Assembly (NCBI GenBank): GCA_013286045.1
Contig: JABDGM010000019.1
Span: forward strand, 1-54,820
Length of the DNA: 54,820 bases
Reading direction: 5' to 3'
DNA from: Planctomycetota bacterium
Lineage (GTDB): Bacteria; Planctomycetota; Planctomycetia; Pirellulales; Lacipirellulaceae
Part shown: one piece after another, positions 33,547-41,765 of the stretch
How positions within the stretch are numbered: position 1 is the first letter of the stretch
Layout: each line of letters starts with the position of its first letter
Made by a program: the position numbers and the translations under genes
The notes under the pieces: generated by a model
Databases searched by the model: none
What the model saw: only the letters and a program-made list of their open reading frames with translations
Told to the model about the DNA's origin: nothing

Positions 33547-35193
33547 ATGACGCGCGTTTTCTGCTTTATTTTCCTCAGTGCTCTGTTTGCGACAGGTCAC
33601 GTTCAAGTGGCCCTTGCCGAGACGGCGGACATTGTCATCTACGGTGGCACATCGGCTGGTATTGTCGCGGCCATTCAGGCACAGCAGATGAGAAAGCAAG
33701 TTGTGCTGATTGAACCATCGAAGCACTTGGGAGGTTTGACGACAGGCGGGTTGGGTGCGACAGACATCGGCAATAAGCAGGTGATCGGTGGCCTGGCTCG
33801 CGACTTCTATCGAAAGGTGCATGAATACTACGCGCGCGATGCGGCGTGGAATCGTGAAAAGCCTGACGAATACAACGCGCGCAACCCTCACTACAGCGCA
33901 ACCGACGACACGATGTGGATGTTCGAGCCGCACGTGGCGTCTTCCATCTACGAACAGATGCTGCGAGATGCAGGAGTGCGACTTAAGCTCGTGGTTGGGG
34001 AACGGCTTGATCGCCAGCATGGCGTCAAGAAGTCTGGGCAGCGAATTGAATCGATCACGACGGAATCGGGTCGCGAGTTCTCCGGCCGGATGTTTATCGA
34101 CGCCACTTACGAAGGAGACCTGATGGCGGCGGCCGGCGTGTCGTACCACGTTGGTCGGGAGGCAAATTCGATTTACGACGAAACGCTCGACGGCGCGGAG
34201 CCGAAGCTTAATGACAAGAATCACCGGTTCTTGAAGGCAGTTGACCCTTTTGTTAAGCCCGGAGATTCATCATCGGGATTGCTGTCCGGGATTCATTCGA
34301 AAAGCGTGCCGCCGACGGGCAGCGGAGACAAGCTAGTGCAGGCGTATTGCTACCGACTGTGCACGACGGATGTGGCTGAGAATCGCCGCGATTGGCCCAA
34401 GCCCGCCGATTACGACGAGTCGCGGTATGAGTTGTTGCTTCGAAACTTCGAGGCGGGCGACGAGCGTGCACCGTGGCACCCATTGTGGATGCCCAACCGC
34501 AAGACCGATACGAATAACAACGGCGCGTTCTCGACCGATTTCATTGGCGGCAATTACGAATATCCAGACGCTGACTACGCGACACGCGACAAGATCGCCG
34601 CGGACCATCGTTCGTATCAGCAGGGTTTGTTGTGGACTCTGGCGAACAACCCCCGCGTTCCGGATAAGGTGCGGGCTGAGTTTAAGCGGCTTGGCTTGGC
34701 CAAAGATGAGTTTGCGGACAACGACAATTGGCCCACGCAGTTATACGTGCGCGAGGCGCGGCGCATGATCGGCACTTACGTGATGACTGAGCACAATTGC
34801 CGCGGCAAGGAAGTCGTAGAGGACTCAATCGGCATGGGCGCGTATGGCATGGATAGCCATAACTGCCAACGGTACGTGACCGAGGATGGCCACGTGCAGA
34901 ACGAAGGCGACGTGCAGGTGGCTGGGTTCAAGCCGTACCCGATCAGCTACCGCGCGATTTTGCCCAAGGCAGAGGAATGCGAGAACCTGTTGGTGCCCGT
35001 GTGCCTTTCGAGTTCGCACATTGCTTATGGCTCAATTCGCATGGAGCCAGTGTTCATGATTCTGGGGCAATCGGCGGCGACTGCGGCTTCGCTGGCGCAG
35101 GACGAGGGCGTGCCCGTGCAGAAGCTGGATTATAAAAAGCTTCGCGAGCGGTTGCTAAGTGATAAGCAAGTGCTGGAGTCGGCCAAGAAATAA
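33547..35193 (+). CDS. Exported FAD-dependent oxidoreductase
   Basis: 548 residues. A signal peptide (TRVFCFIFLSALFATGHV) is followed by a Rossmann FAD-binding motif DIVIYGGTSAGIVAAIQAQ, then LIEPSKHLGGLTTGGLG. The protein belongs to the FAD-oxidoreductase family (PF12831-like) that is common among planctomycete exported proteins and is often encoded near sugar-degradation genes. SSHIAYGSIRMEPVFMILGQ near the end is the usual C-terminal FAD-binding piece. The substrate is unknown. It is nine bases from the transporter gene, so it is likely in the same operon and may use a product of it. Confidence 0.88.
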   Translation: MTRVFCFIFLSALFATGHVQVALAETADIVIYGGTSAGIVAAIQAQQMRKQVVLIEPSKHLGGLTTGGLGATDIGNKQVIGGLARDFYRKVHEYYARDAAWNREKPDEYNARNPHYSATDDTMWMFEPHVASSIYEQMLRDAGVRLKLVVGERLDRQHGVKKSGQRIESITTESGREFSGRMFIDATYEGDLMAAAGVSYHVGREANSIYDETLDGAEPKLNDKNHRFLKAVDPFVKPGDSSSGLLSGIHSKSVPPTGSGDKLVQAYCYRLCTTDVAENRRDWPKPADYDESRYELLLRNFEAGDERAPWHPLWMPNRKTDTNNNGAFSTDFIGGNYEYPDADYATRDKIAADHRSYQQGLLWTLANNPRVPDKVRAEFKRLGLAKDEFADNDNWPTQLYVREARRMIGTYVMTEHNCRGKEVVEDSIGMGAYGMDSHNCQRYVTEDGHVQNEGDVQVAGFKPYPISYRAILPKAEECENLLVPVCLSSSHIAYGSIRMEPVFMILGQSAATAASLAQDEGVPVQKLDYKKLRERLLSDKQVLESAKK

Positions 35194-35204
35194 ATCGAGC
35201 TCGA

Positions 35205-35244
35205 GCGCAAAAAACTGGGCCGCTCACAAACGTGAGCGGCCCAG
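35205..35244. terminator. Bidirectional hairpin between convergent genes
   Basis: A perfect 13-pair stem with a four-base loop (arms 35215-35227 and 35232-35244). On the minus strand it is followed by a T-run (the complement of AAAAAA at 35209-35214), a canonical factor-independent terminator for the PDZ protein gene. On the plus strand there is no T-run, but the stem should still help end the FAD oxidoreductase message. Confidence 0.85.
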
Positions 35245-35286
35245 TGTGTGTTGCAGTTCGGAGACTGCTCCAGCTGAAGTCAAACT

Positions 35287-36345
35287 TTAGTTATTCGACT
35301 CGGTTTGATCGTTCGACTTTTCGCCCGACGGTTGATTCGGGACATTGAGCTGCTTCTGCATTTCATTGAGCCGTTGCTCCATGCGTTGCAGCTGGTCGCG
35401 CATCTGGCCGTTGTCGACGCCCGGGCCGCCGAAGTTCGTGTGGAACTTTGGCATCTGGATGTTCATTTTGTTGTGAACCATGTTCTCGACGAAAGGCCGG
35501 AGATCATCGGGCAGCTGTTTGAGCGACTCAGGATCATCGCCGACGATGTTCCAAGTGTCGCTGCCGCGCTTCACGGTGATGTTAGCGGGTTTGTCGTTCT
35601 CTTTTTGAACACTCACCGAAACGCCGTTCGGCATGTTGGTCAGGCCGTTGCCGAGGGCAATGCCAGTGCCATTACCGAAGCTAACGCCATTGCCTCCGCC
35701 GACGATGACGCCAGGACCGAAATTCCGAAACTGCTGCAGCATATCGTTCGGGTCAGCGAACGGCTGGCCACCGAAGCCTCCGCCCACCATGTTAGGGCGT
35801 GGCATCGCAGCATTGGCGGGCCGGTCTTCTGGCGTGATTGTGAGGTTTTCGGTTTTACCGCGGCGCAGTACGTCGAGTTTGATTTCGCCCTTTTTCGGAC
35901 CTTCGGTGGCGACTAGTTCGACCAGGTCCTGCATCTCGTGCAATTCGTTGCCGTTGGCCTTCACGAGGATATCGAATTGCTTGAGACCTGCTTTTGCGGC
36001 TGGGCTGTTGGGAACGACAGTCTGCACGAGCAATCCTTCGTTCTCGGGCAAATCAATTTGAGCTCGCAGCATGTGATCCGGCGGAATGGGGCCGCCGAGC
36101 AATCCGATCCAGTATTGCGGCGCGTGGGCTTGAGGCGCACCACTTTGCGGTAAACCGTTGACCGGGCCGACGCTGTCGTTCGGCGGCGGCAAGTTCGGTT
36201 GGCCTTGGTCGTCGGCGTGACCAATTTTGACAATGTGTTCTTCCTGCTGTTGATCATTTTGAGCCTGAGCGATCGCCCCGACTCCGAGAACGAGCGTCAC
36301 CATGAGCGCCCATTCCACAGTTCCTCGCAGAGAAATCCGTGACAT
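35287..36345 (-). CDS. Exported PDZ-domain protein
   Basis: 352 residues with a signal peptide (SRISLRGTVEWALMVTLVLG). A PDZ domain lies at about 85-170 (WIGLLGGPIPPDHMLRAQ, then LVQTVVPNSPAAKAGLKQFD and GEIKLDVLRRGK). The middle is Gly/Asn/Phe-rich (GGGFGGQPF, GGGNGVSFGNGTGIALG), and a coiled-coil-like helix RDQLQRMEQRLNEMQKQL closes the protein. No protease domain is present, so it is a scaffold or sensor. It is the third gene of the sigma/anti-sigma operon, and its ribosome site AGGAG overlaps the stop codon of the anti-sigma gene. It ends at the terminator above. Confidence 0.85.
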   Translation of the reverse strand: MSRISLRGTVEWALMVTLVLGVGAIAQAQNDQQQEEHIVKIGHADDQGQPNLPPPNDSVGPVNGLPQSGAPQAHAPQYWIGLLGGPIPPDHMLRAQIDLPENEGLLVQTVVPNSPAAKAGLKQFDILVKANGNELHEMQDLVELVATEGPKKGEIKLDVLRRGKTENLTITPEDRPANAAMPRPNMVGGGFGGQPFADPNDMLQQFRNFGPGVIVGGGNGVSFGNGTGIALGNGLTNMPNGVSVSVQKENDKPANITVKRGSDTWNIVGDDPESLKQLPDDLRPFVENMVHNKMNIQMPKFHTNFGGPGVDNGQMRDQLQRMEQRLNEMQKQLNVPNQPSGEKSNDQTESNN

Positions 36346-36356
36346 AACCACTTCTC

Positions 36357-37058
36357 CTAGTACACCTTGTTACTTACAGGGACGATTTTGGTATCTTCGA
36401 CCGGCACCACCATGGGTCGGCCGTTGTCGAGCCACATCGGGGCGTATTGGCGTTTCGACTGCACCGTGTAGCCTTCATTTTTCAACTGATTGCGAACGTC
36501 ATCTGGCACGCCAGTTTGAAAGATCGTGCCATACTCGTGATCGAGCGTGTTGGCGTCAACCAGCGGTACTCGCACCTTCTTCATCTGACCGCCATCGTCG
36601 CGAACCCAGAGGTTGATCGCGTCGCCGACTTTCGTCGGATTGGCGACCGTCGGGGAGCCGGTAGCCGGCGCGGTTGACACTTGGTTGGTGGAGGCACCTG
36701 TCTGATTTGCAGCGATTGGCACGCCGGAACCTCGTTGCCAGCCCCCCAAATTGAACGCTAGCAGCAAAGCAGCCGCGATTGCGAACATCTCCGCGGCAGC
36801 CCATATCGTTCTACGCTTCGTATCTGCCGTTGGTGCGACAGGATTACGACCAACTTGCGTAGTTGCCGGTTTTGTCGCGGCAAAATCGCGTAATTCGCTT
36901 TGCCACGATTGGGCCTCGAGAAACGCGAGTGCGCAACGTCGCCACCCATCGGCCTGCGAGTCGAGCGATTCTAGGAGCGACCGCCGCTCAATCGGTGACA
37001 ACTCGCCATCGACCAAGCGGTCAAAAATCATATCGTCGTTAGAGACTTTATCGTTCAT
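36357..37058 (-). CDS. Membrane-spanning anti-sigma-like protein
   Basis: 233 residues. The N-terminal cytosolic part (1-75) starts MIFDRLVDGELSPIERRSLL, the short helical motif seen in planctomycete anti-sigma proteins (zinc-free). One membrane helix lies near residues 85-108 (IWAAAEMFAIAAALLLAFNL), and the rest is external, with a region TIFQTGVPDDVRNQLKNEG and KIVPVSNKVY. It follows an ECF sigma gene by 18 bases and precedes the PDZ gene by 11. It most likely holds the sigma factor at the membrane and senses something outside; the PDZ protein may take part. Confidence 0.8.
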   Translation of the reverse strand: MNDKVSNDDMIFDRLVDGELSPIERRSLLESLDSQADGWRRCALAFLEAQSWQSELRDFAATKPATTQVGRNPVAPTADTKRRTIWAAAEMFAIAAALLLAFNLGGWQRGSGVPIAANQTGASTNQVSTAPATGSPTVANPTKVGDAINLWVRDDGGQMKKVRVPLVDANTLDHEYGTIFQTGVPDDVRNQLKNEGYTVQSKRQYAPMWLDNGRPMVVPVEDTKIVPVSNKVY

Positions 37059-37076
37059 AGCCAACAGAACAACGTG

Positions 37077-37655
37077 TTACTTGTGCGACTTCAAACTCGG
37101 ATCGAGTTTGCACAGCTGCTGCCGCATCTTTTGTCGAGCTCGATGCAGCCTTGCCTCTACAGCACTCACACTCAATCCGAGATGCTCCGCCAATTGTTGG
37201 TAGGACCAATCTTCGCTGTACTTCAAAAGCATGATTTCCGCATCTCGCGGCGGTAGTGTCTTCAGCGCCCGATGAACTATCGCCTTTTGCTCATCGGCCA
37301 AAAGCCAACCGAGCGGATCGGGCTCATGGGCCACACCATCGGCCGATGGCTGACGTACCGCGTATCGATCGAGCAGCTTCTTGCGTCGGCCTTGGCGTCG
37401 GCGAAACTGCAACGCGGCCACGACCACGAGCCGGTACAACCAACCGGCGAGCCGTGTGCGGTCGCGCAGTTGGTCACCTTTCTCCAGTGCGGTCACGGAT
37501 ACTTCCTGCATCACATCGTCGGCCGCGGCGGCGTCGCCAACGCGTGCCAGAGCGACGGTCCGCAACCAACGGCGGTGGCGACCCAACTCCGCCGGCCAAT
37601 TGATGGCCGCGGCGTTCGGATCGGCTCGCGACGCGGTCGAGTCATCGCTGGGCAT
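37077..37655 (-). CDS. ECF-type RNA polymerase sigma factor
   Basis: 192 residues. Region 2: RTVALARVGDAAAADDVMQE, TALEKGDQLRDRTRLAGWLY. Region 4: IVHRALKTLPPRDAEIMLLK, then WSYQQLAEHLGLSVSAVEAR and LHRARQKMRQQL. It is followed at once by an anti-sigma-like membrane gene. The frame is open upstream to 37730, but ATG 37655 gives the normal N-terminus. The signal is unknown. This sigma belongs to a different branch from the ECF42 factor at 22722. Confidence 0.9.
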   Translation of the reverse strand: MPSDDSTASRADPNAAAINWPAELGRHRRWLRTVALARVGDAAAADDVMQEVSVTALEKGDQLRDRTRLAGWLYRLVVVAALQFRRRQGRRKKLLDRYAVRQPSADGVAHEPDPLGWLLADEQKAIVHRALKTLPPRDAEIMLLKYSEDWSYQQLAEHLGLSVSAVEARLHRARQKMRQQLCKLDPSLKSHK

Positions 37656-37749
37656 GGCTGAAGAGATAGTTACCGCGACTACCGTCCGCCTTGCGGCAAA
37701 AATTCGAAATTGACGGCCTTTCGGTCGCAACTACAGGTCGAACAAAGAT

Positions 37750-39099
37750 TTACGCCCGGGCGGGCTGCTTCCGCTTGCTTCGTACGCCAACTGCTTGCAG
37801 CGGCACAGCTAGCGGCCAAACGATCCCCCGCGGCTGCCGCGAGAGGTACCACCAGATTCCCAGGCCGCACGCCAGTAAAGCGACGCTGATGTTTTGCGAA
37901 ATACTCATGCCGGTGCCGAATACAGCGGGTTCATCGGTGCGAATGATCTCGAGCATAAAACGCGTGATCGGATGGATCGTGAGCAGCAGCGCGATGAGCT
38001 CGCCATCTCGCCGCCGAAACGGGTACCAAGCCCACAGCAGCCAGCCCAACAGACCGGCGTCGATAGCGCTGTAAAGCTGCGCGGGATGGACCGGCAAACT
38101 TTGCGCGGGCTGGGCGACGGCAGCGATGTCCACGGTTTTGCCCGATCGCAACGTAAGGTGCAGCGGTTGTTGCGACAGGAACAGGTCGAAAAGCTGCGCT
38201 TTCGCATCGCCGATGCTTGTCATGCGATTGCCGTTGATTGTGTCAACGACATCGTCGACGTTTAATCCTGCTTTGTCGGCCGGAGATCCCTGATCGACGC
38301 GCTGGACGACCGCTGCGTTGGATTTGTCTGGATCGAGGCGGAAGCCGTGCATCTCGCCGTGCGACGCTTGGTCGACGTAAGGCGGGCTGTAACGCTGCGT
38401 GTCGTTGGACTTCGATTCGTACCGAGAACTAAATTCGGGGAACGATACGTGCCAGGGCAGGGCCGTCTGGCCGCCGTAGCAGCATCCGTTGAGAAAGCAC
38501 CCGATGCGGCCGAACGCGAGGCCAATCGCCATGCTAGGCGCGATCAAGTCGGCCATTGCCAGCAACGGCAGGCGTTGTTTACGCACCAGCGTGACGAAGC
38601 CGAACATCGCGCCGATGAAGCCGCCGAAGATCACCAGGCCGCCTTCGGGAATATTCGCGATTTGCAGAATCGTATCGCGGAAGTTTCTGCCCGCAAAACT
38701 TTCGTGCCAGTATTCGATGACGTAGAAAAGCCGGGCGCCGATGATGCCGCACACGACCATCCAGATTGCGAGCGAGACGATGATTTCAGGATCGAGGCCG
38801 CCTTTGCGTGCTCGGTACATCGCTAGCCCAACGCCAGATGTGATACCGATGAGCAGCATTACGCCATAACCGCGGATCGGCAAACCCTCAGGAAAAACGC
38901 GAGGCAGGAACAATATCGCCGCGCCGAGGAGCAGCAACACGGGAAGCGAGCTCAATGTCTCGGTGCTCAAGCCGTTCTGGCGAATCAATCCCACAAGAGT
39001 GAACGCCGCGACGATCGCCCAAATCGCGAGCAACACGCCGACGCCGAATATCGGGACGCCGCCCCAGGTGTACGGTATTCGAAAGAGTTCGCTGCACAT
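37750..39099 (-). CDS. lgt: Prolipoprotein diacylglyceryl transferase with inserted PDZ-like domain
   Basis: 449 residues, while typical Lgt has about 280. Lgt moves a diacylglyceryl group from phosphatidylglycerol to the lipobox cysteine of prolipoproteins in the inner membrane. Conserved parts are IRGYGVMLLIGI (76-87), ARLFYVIEYWHES (122-134), the FGRIGCFLNGCCYG core (196-209) and HPAQLYSAIDAG (338-349). Between GCCYG and HPAQLYS sits an extra stretch of about 80 residues: AVVQRVDQGSPADKAGLNVD, VDTINGNRM and LHLTLRSGK (about 258-328), which reads as a PDZ domain in a periplasmic loop. The N-terminus also carries an extra membrane helix. It is the last of the folK-panC-lgt series. Confidence 0.9.
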   Translation of the reverse strand: MCSELFRIPYTWGGVPIFGVGVLLAIWAIVAAFTLVGLIRQNGLSTETLSSLPVLLLLGAAILFLPRVFPEGLPIRGYGVMLLIGITSGVGLAMYRARKGGLDPEIIVSLAIWMVVCGIIGARLFYVIEYWHESFAGRNFRDTILQIANIPEGGLVIFGGFIGAMFGFVTLVRKQRLPLLAMADLIAPSMAIGLAFGRIGCFLNGCCYGGQTALPWHVSFPEFSSRYESKSNDTQRYSPPYVDQASHGEMHGFRLDPDKSNAAVVQRVDQGSPADKAGLNVDDVVDTINGNRMTSIGDAKAQLFDLFLSQQPLHLTLRSGKTVDIAAVAQPAQSLPVHPAQLYSAIDAGLLGWLLWAWYPFRRRDGELIALLLTIHPITRFMLEIIRTDEPAVFGTGMSISQNISVALLACGLGIWWYLSRQPRGIVWPLAVPLQAVGVRSKRKQPARA

Positions 39100-39144
39100 G
39101 AAGGGAAGAGGCGGGATACGGGGAAAGAACGATCTAAAACTAGC

Positions 39145-40062
39145 TTAGGTGACGCCAATCAACATGTTGTCGATGAGTCGCGTGTTGCCAACAATTGCCG
39201 CTAGCGCGACGGTCGTTGGACCATCGATGCGCGCCACGGGCGTTAACGTAGCATCCGCGACAAACGCGATGTATTGAACGTTGATCCCACCGACGTTATC
39301 GATTTCTTGCTGCATGAGTCGCCGGATTGTCGCGACGTCGCGCTCGCCGCTGTTCGCCAGCTGCTCGGCGAGCAGCAGGGACTTCGAAAGGACGACGGCC
39401 CGCCGCCGGTCGTCGGCCGAAAGATAGACGTTGCGTGAGCTCATGGCGAGCCCATCGGCTTCGCGAACCGTGGGACACACGCGGACGTCGATCGGGACGT
39501 CTAAATCGGCGACCATTTGGCGGACGACGATCGTCTGCTGGTAGTCCTTGCGCCCAAAATAGGCGCGGTCGGCTGACACGAGTTGAAATAGTTTGAGGAC
39601 GATCGTTGCCACGCCGCGGAAATGAGTTGGGCGAAACTCGCCTTCGAGCATCTGGCCGATGGGGCCCACGTCGACGGACGTAGCATGATTTGGAGCGTAC
39701 ATTGCGTCATTGGTTGGCGCGAACACGATATCGCAGCCTAATCGCCCTAGCAGTTCCATGTCGCGTGTGAGATCGCGTGGGTAATTGCGAAAATCTTCTT
39801 GCGGCGAGAATTGCGTCGGGTTCACGAAAATTGAAACGATGCTCAAATCGCATTCGGTCTTTGCTGTTTCGAGCAAACTCAAATGCCCTTCGTGCAGCGC
39901 GCCCATCGTGGGGACGAGGCCTACCGATTTGCCCGCTTGCCGCGCCTTACGCACCGCCGCGCGCACTACCTCGCTTTCGACGAGTAGCTGCGGCCCATCA
40001 CCGGTGGGTTCGCGCCAATCGCGAGGTTTCTTGGGTGCCGATTCGGAGATGGTTGGCCGCAT
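39145..40062 (-). CDS. panC: Pantothenate synthetase
   Basis: 305 residues, cytosolic. PanC joins D-pantoate and beta-alanine with ATP, the last step of vitamin B5 synthesis. GLVPTMGALHEGHLSLLE holds the HIGH-like ATP site, SIFVNPTQFSPQEDF the substrate loop and YFGRKDYQQTIVVRQM the KMSKS-type region. The N-terminal 30 residues are an extension (ESAPKKPRDWREPTGDGPQ) relative to E. coli PanC. It sits 88 bases after folK and 45 bases before lgt on the same strand. Confidence 0.96.
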   Translation of the reverse strand: MRPTISESAPKKPRDWREPTGDGPQLLVESEVVRAAVRKARQAGKSVGLVPTMGALHEGHLSLLETAKTECDLSIVSIFVNPTQFSPQEDFRNYPRDLTRDMELLGRLGCDIVFAPTNDAMYAPNHATSVDVGPIGQMLEGEFRPTHFRGVATIVLKLFQLVSADRAYFGRKDYQQTIVVRQMVADLDVPIDVRVCPTVREADGLAMSSRNVYLSADDRRRAVVLSKSLLLAEQLANSGERDVATIRRLMQQEIDNVGGINVQYIAFVADATLTPVARIDGPTTVALAAIVGNTRLIDNMLIGVT

Positions 40063-40150
40063 GGCGTCGCTACGCTTGGAATCCTAGGTATAGGTACGCA
40101 ACACGCGCCCGTTAGCGTATTTTACGCAGTTTGCACCGAGCGGGCCTAGA

Positions 40151-41017
40151 TCAAGCCCACACAGCATCCACCGCGGCTAGCACTTCGGCTTCAATTTCTT
40201 GGGGGTCGACGGTCTGCAATCGCAGCGTCGGGCCCCGGCCCGGTTGGCGGACAAGTGTGGACCACTGCAGCTTATCTGCCCCGCGGTGTGCGACATCTGC
40301 GTCGAGCAGGACGCTTAGTTTCGGGAATGCTGCCGCCGCGTAAGGTAACGCACCCGCGGTAGCCGTTGCGGCTGGTTGCGGCGATTTATGAGATGGCAGT
40401 TCCAACCAGGTCGACCAAAGCGGCAGCCAATGGTGATCGGCTGTCGCAAATCGCGCGCGGTCGATCGGTCGAGCGCCTCGCTTTTCGCCAAGCAAGTTGG
40501 CGAGCTGAGCTCGCAGCGGTTCGCTTGGCGACAGGATCGCGAGTGAATCGCTTGCCGATTGTAGATGAAGCAACAGGTGTTCGATCGGCCAACCAATGAT
40601 CGGGTGCAGCATCCGCGGTGCGATTTCCGCTGCGGGTTGCAATACGAAGTCGCGGTAAGTCATCCGAGGATGCGGCAGCACCAGCATCGGCGTCTCGGCG
40701 ACATCGTTGCCGTACAGCAAAATGTCAATATCGAGCGTCCTCGGTGCCCAGCGTTCGGTGCGTGTGCGGCCATGCCGTGACTCAATGTGTTGCAATTCGG
40801 CCAGCAACGTGAGCGGAGCAATTTTCGTTTCAATGACTGCTGCGCCGTTCAGGTAGTCGGGCTGCCCAGTAGGGCCGCCGACTGGTCTGGAGCGGTGCCA
40901 ATTGCTTTGCCGGACGATTTGTACGTCGGGCAGATTGGCGATTTCGGCGAGGGCAGCGCCGAGCGTGGCCTCGCTGTCTCCCAGATTCGAGCCCAGACCT
41001 AGGAGGGTAGTTGGCAT
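40151..41017 (-). CDS. folK: 6-hydroxymethyl-dihydropterin pyrophosphokinase with C-terminal extension
   Basis: 288 residues. FolK transfers pyrophosphate from ATP to the pterin in folate synthesis. LLGLGSNLGDSEATL opens the domain; WAPRTLDIDILLYGN (about 90-104) holds the two aspartates binding magnesium, and LPHPRMTYRDFVLQPAAEI the family signature. The domain is complete by about residue 160; the last 130 residues are an extension with no recognised motif, ending LRLQTVDPQEIEAEVLAAVD. Its nature is not known. It is the first gene of the folK-panC-lgt run. Confidence 0.92.
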   Translation of the reverse strand: MPTTLLGLGSNLGDSEATLGAALAEIANLPDVQIVRQSNWHRSRPVGGPTGQPDYLNGAAVIETKIAPLTLLAELQHIESRHGRTRTERWAPRTLDIDILLYGNDVAETPMLVLPHPRMTYRDFVLQPAAEIAPRMLHPIIGWPIEHLLLHLQSASDSLAILSPSEPLRAQLANLLGEKRGARPIDRARFATADHHWLPLWSTWLELPSHKSPQPAATATAGALPYAAAAFPKLSVLLDADVAHRGADKLQWSTLVRQPGRGPTLRLQTVDPQEIEAEVLAAVDAVWA

Positions 41018-41033
41018 CCTCGGCTCGATCAGA

Positions 41034-41167
41034 TCTCACGCAAAGGCGCGAAGGCGCGAAGGAAGAAAGCAAAGTGCTGATAATCACAATAGCATAGGTG
41101 AGGCGTGAAGGCGCACCAACGACCGAAAGTAAGCTAATTCTTTGCGCCTTCGCGCCTTTGCGTGAGA
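41034..41167. repeat. REP-like inverted repeat
   Basis: Two arms of 24 bases, 41034-41057 and 41144-41167, are perfect reverse complements. Each starts TCTCACGCAAAGGCGCGAAG when read from the outside. A shortened third copy (CGTGAAGGCGC) is at 41104-41114. The unit resembles the dispersed palindromic repeats seen between genes in planctomycetes. Confidence 0.75.
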
Positions 41168-41188
41168 CATCGCATGCGCTGAAGCAAC

Positions 41189-41222
41189 AAAAAAGCAGGG
41201 CGAGCGTTGCCACTCGTCCTGC
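41189..41222 (-). terminator. Factor-independent terminator (minus strand)
   Basis: A ten-pair stem (one G-T pair; arms 41195-41204 and 41213-41222), eight-base loop, and six A on the plus strand (41189-41194), which read as a T-run on the minus strand. It must end a transcript coming from higher coordinates, where only a short frame is seen. Confidence 0.75.
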
Positions 41223-41229
41223 CAAGTCG

Positions 41230-41400
41230 TTACAGCCGCAATTTAGCGATTAAAGCGGGAGGGACATCCTGGTACACGACCGGAGTCGCCACGTTCGGTC
41301 CGTCGGTCGCGCCTCCCCGTTATTCGCTAAACGCATTGCTCGTTTGCACAAAGTAATTCACTCGCTGTTCAGCATCCGCCGACGGCGGAAGCCAATCCAT
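41230..41400 (-). other. Short coding-like frame, interrupted by a stop, before a terminator
   Basis: From ATG 41400 the minus strand reads MDWLPPSADAEQRVNYFVQ and so on for 26 codons to a TAA at 41322-41320. The same frame then continues GATDGPNVATPVVYQDVPPA for 29 codons to a TAA at 41232-41230, eight bases before a terminator. The composition looks like protein, but I do not recognise it. It could be a broken small gene, two tiny genes, or chance. The frame is also free of other stops up to TGA 41467. Confidence 0.3.
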
Positions 41401-41732
41401 TTGACTTGCTGAGCATCGTCCTGACGATGAACTAGCGCATTTTTTCAGCGCGCACCGCGAAACAGTTCAACCAACGAGTTTTTGTCTGCGTTGTCGCTTC
41501 TCGATCGCGAGCTTCATGCCCCGCGTCGGATGCGACCTTCCCGCCACGACGACAGGAGTTGCCCTACAGACACCACGCGAGTCGATGCGAACTGCATCAA
41601 CAGCACGCCATTGTCTGCGGTTTGCGATTGATGTCAAGCACATTTTTTTCTGTCTACATTTTGTGTTGCGCGCACCTCTTGCAGAATTCGTCGCGCGATG
41701 TTCCACGCGCTTTTCCGAAGCGCAAAAAGCCG

Positions 41733-41765
41733 ATTAACCACGGAGACACAGAGGGCACGGAGAAG
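41733..41765. repeat. CACGGAG/CACAGAG-type intergenic repeat
   Basis: TTAACCACGGAGACACAGAG followed by GGCACGGAGAAG is a member of a dispersed word family found between genes in many planctomycetes and others. A relative is at 24557-24661. Confidence 0.6.

Noticed and set aside
41467..41706. A 79-codon minus-strand frame between folK and hemDE
   Set aside because: Its composition is very basic and not protein-like, it overlaps a dispersed repeat at its upstream side, and no ribosome site is seen.
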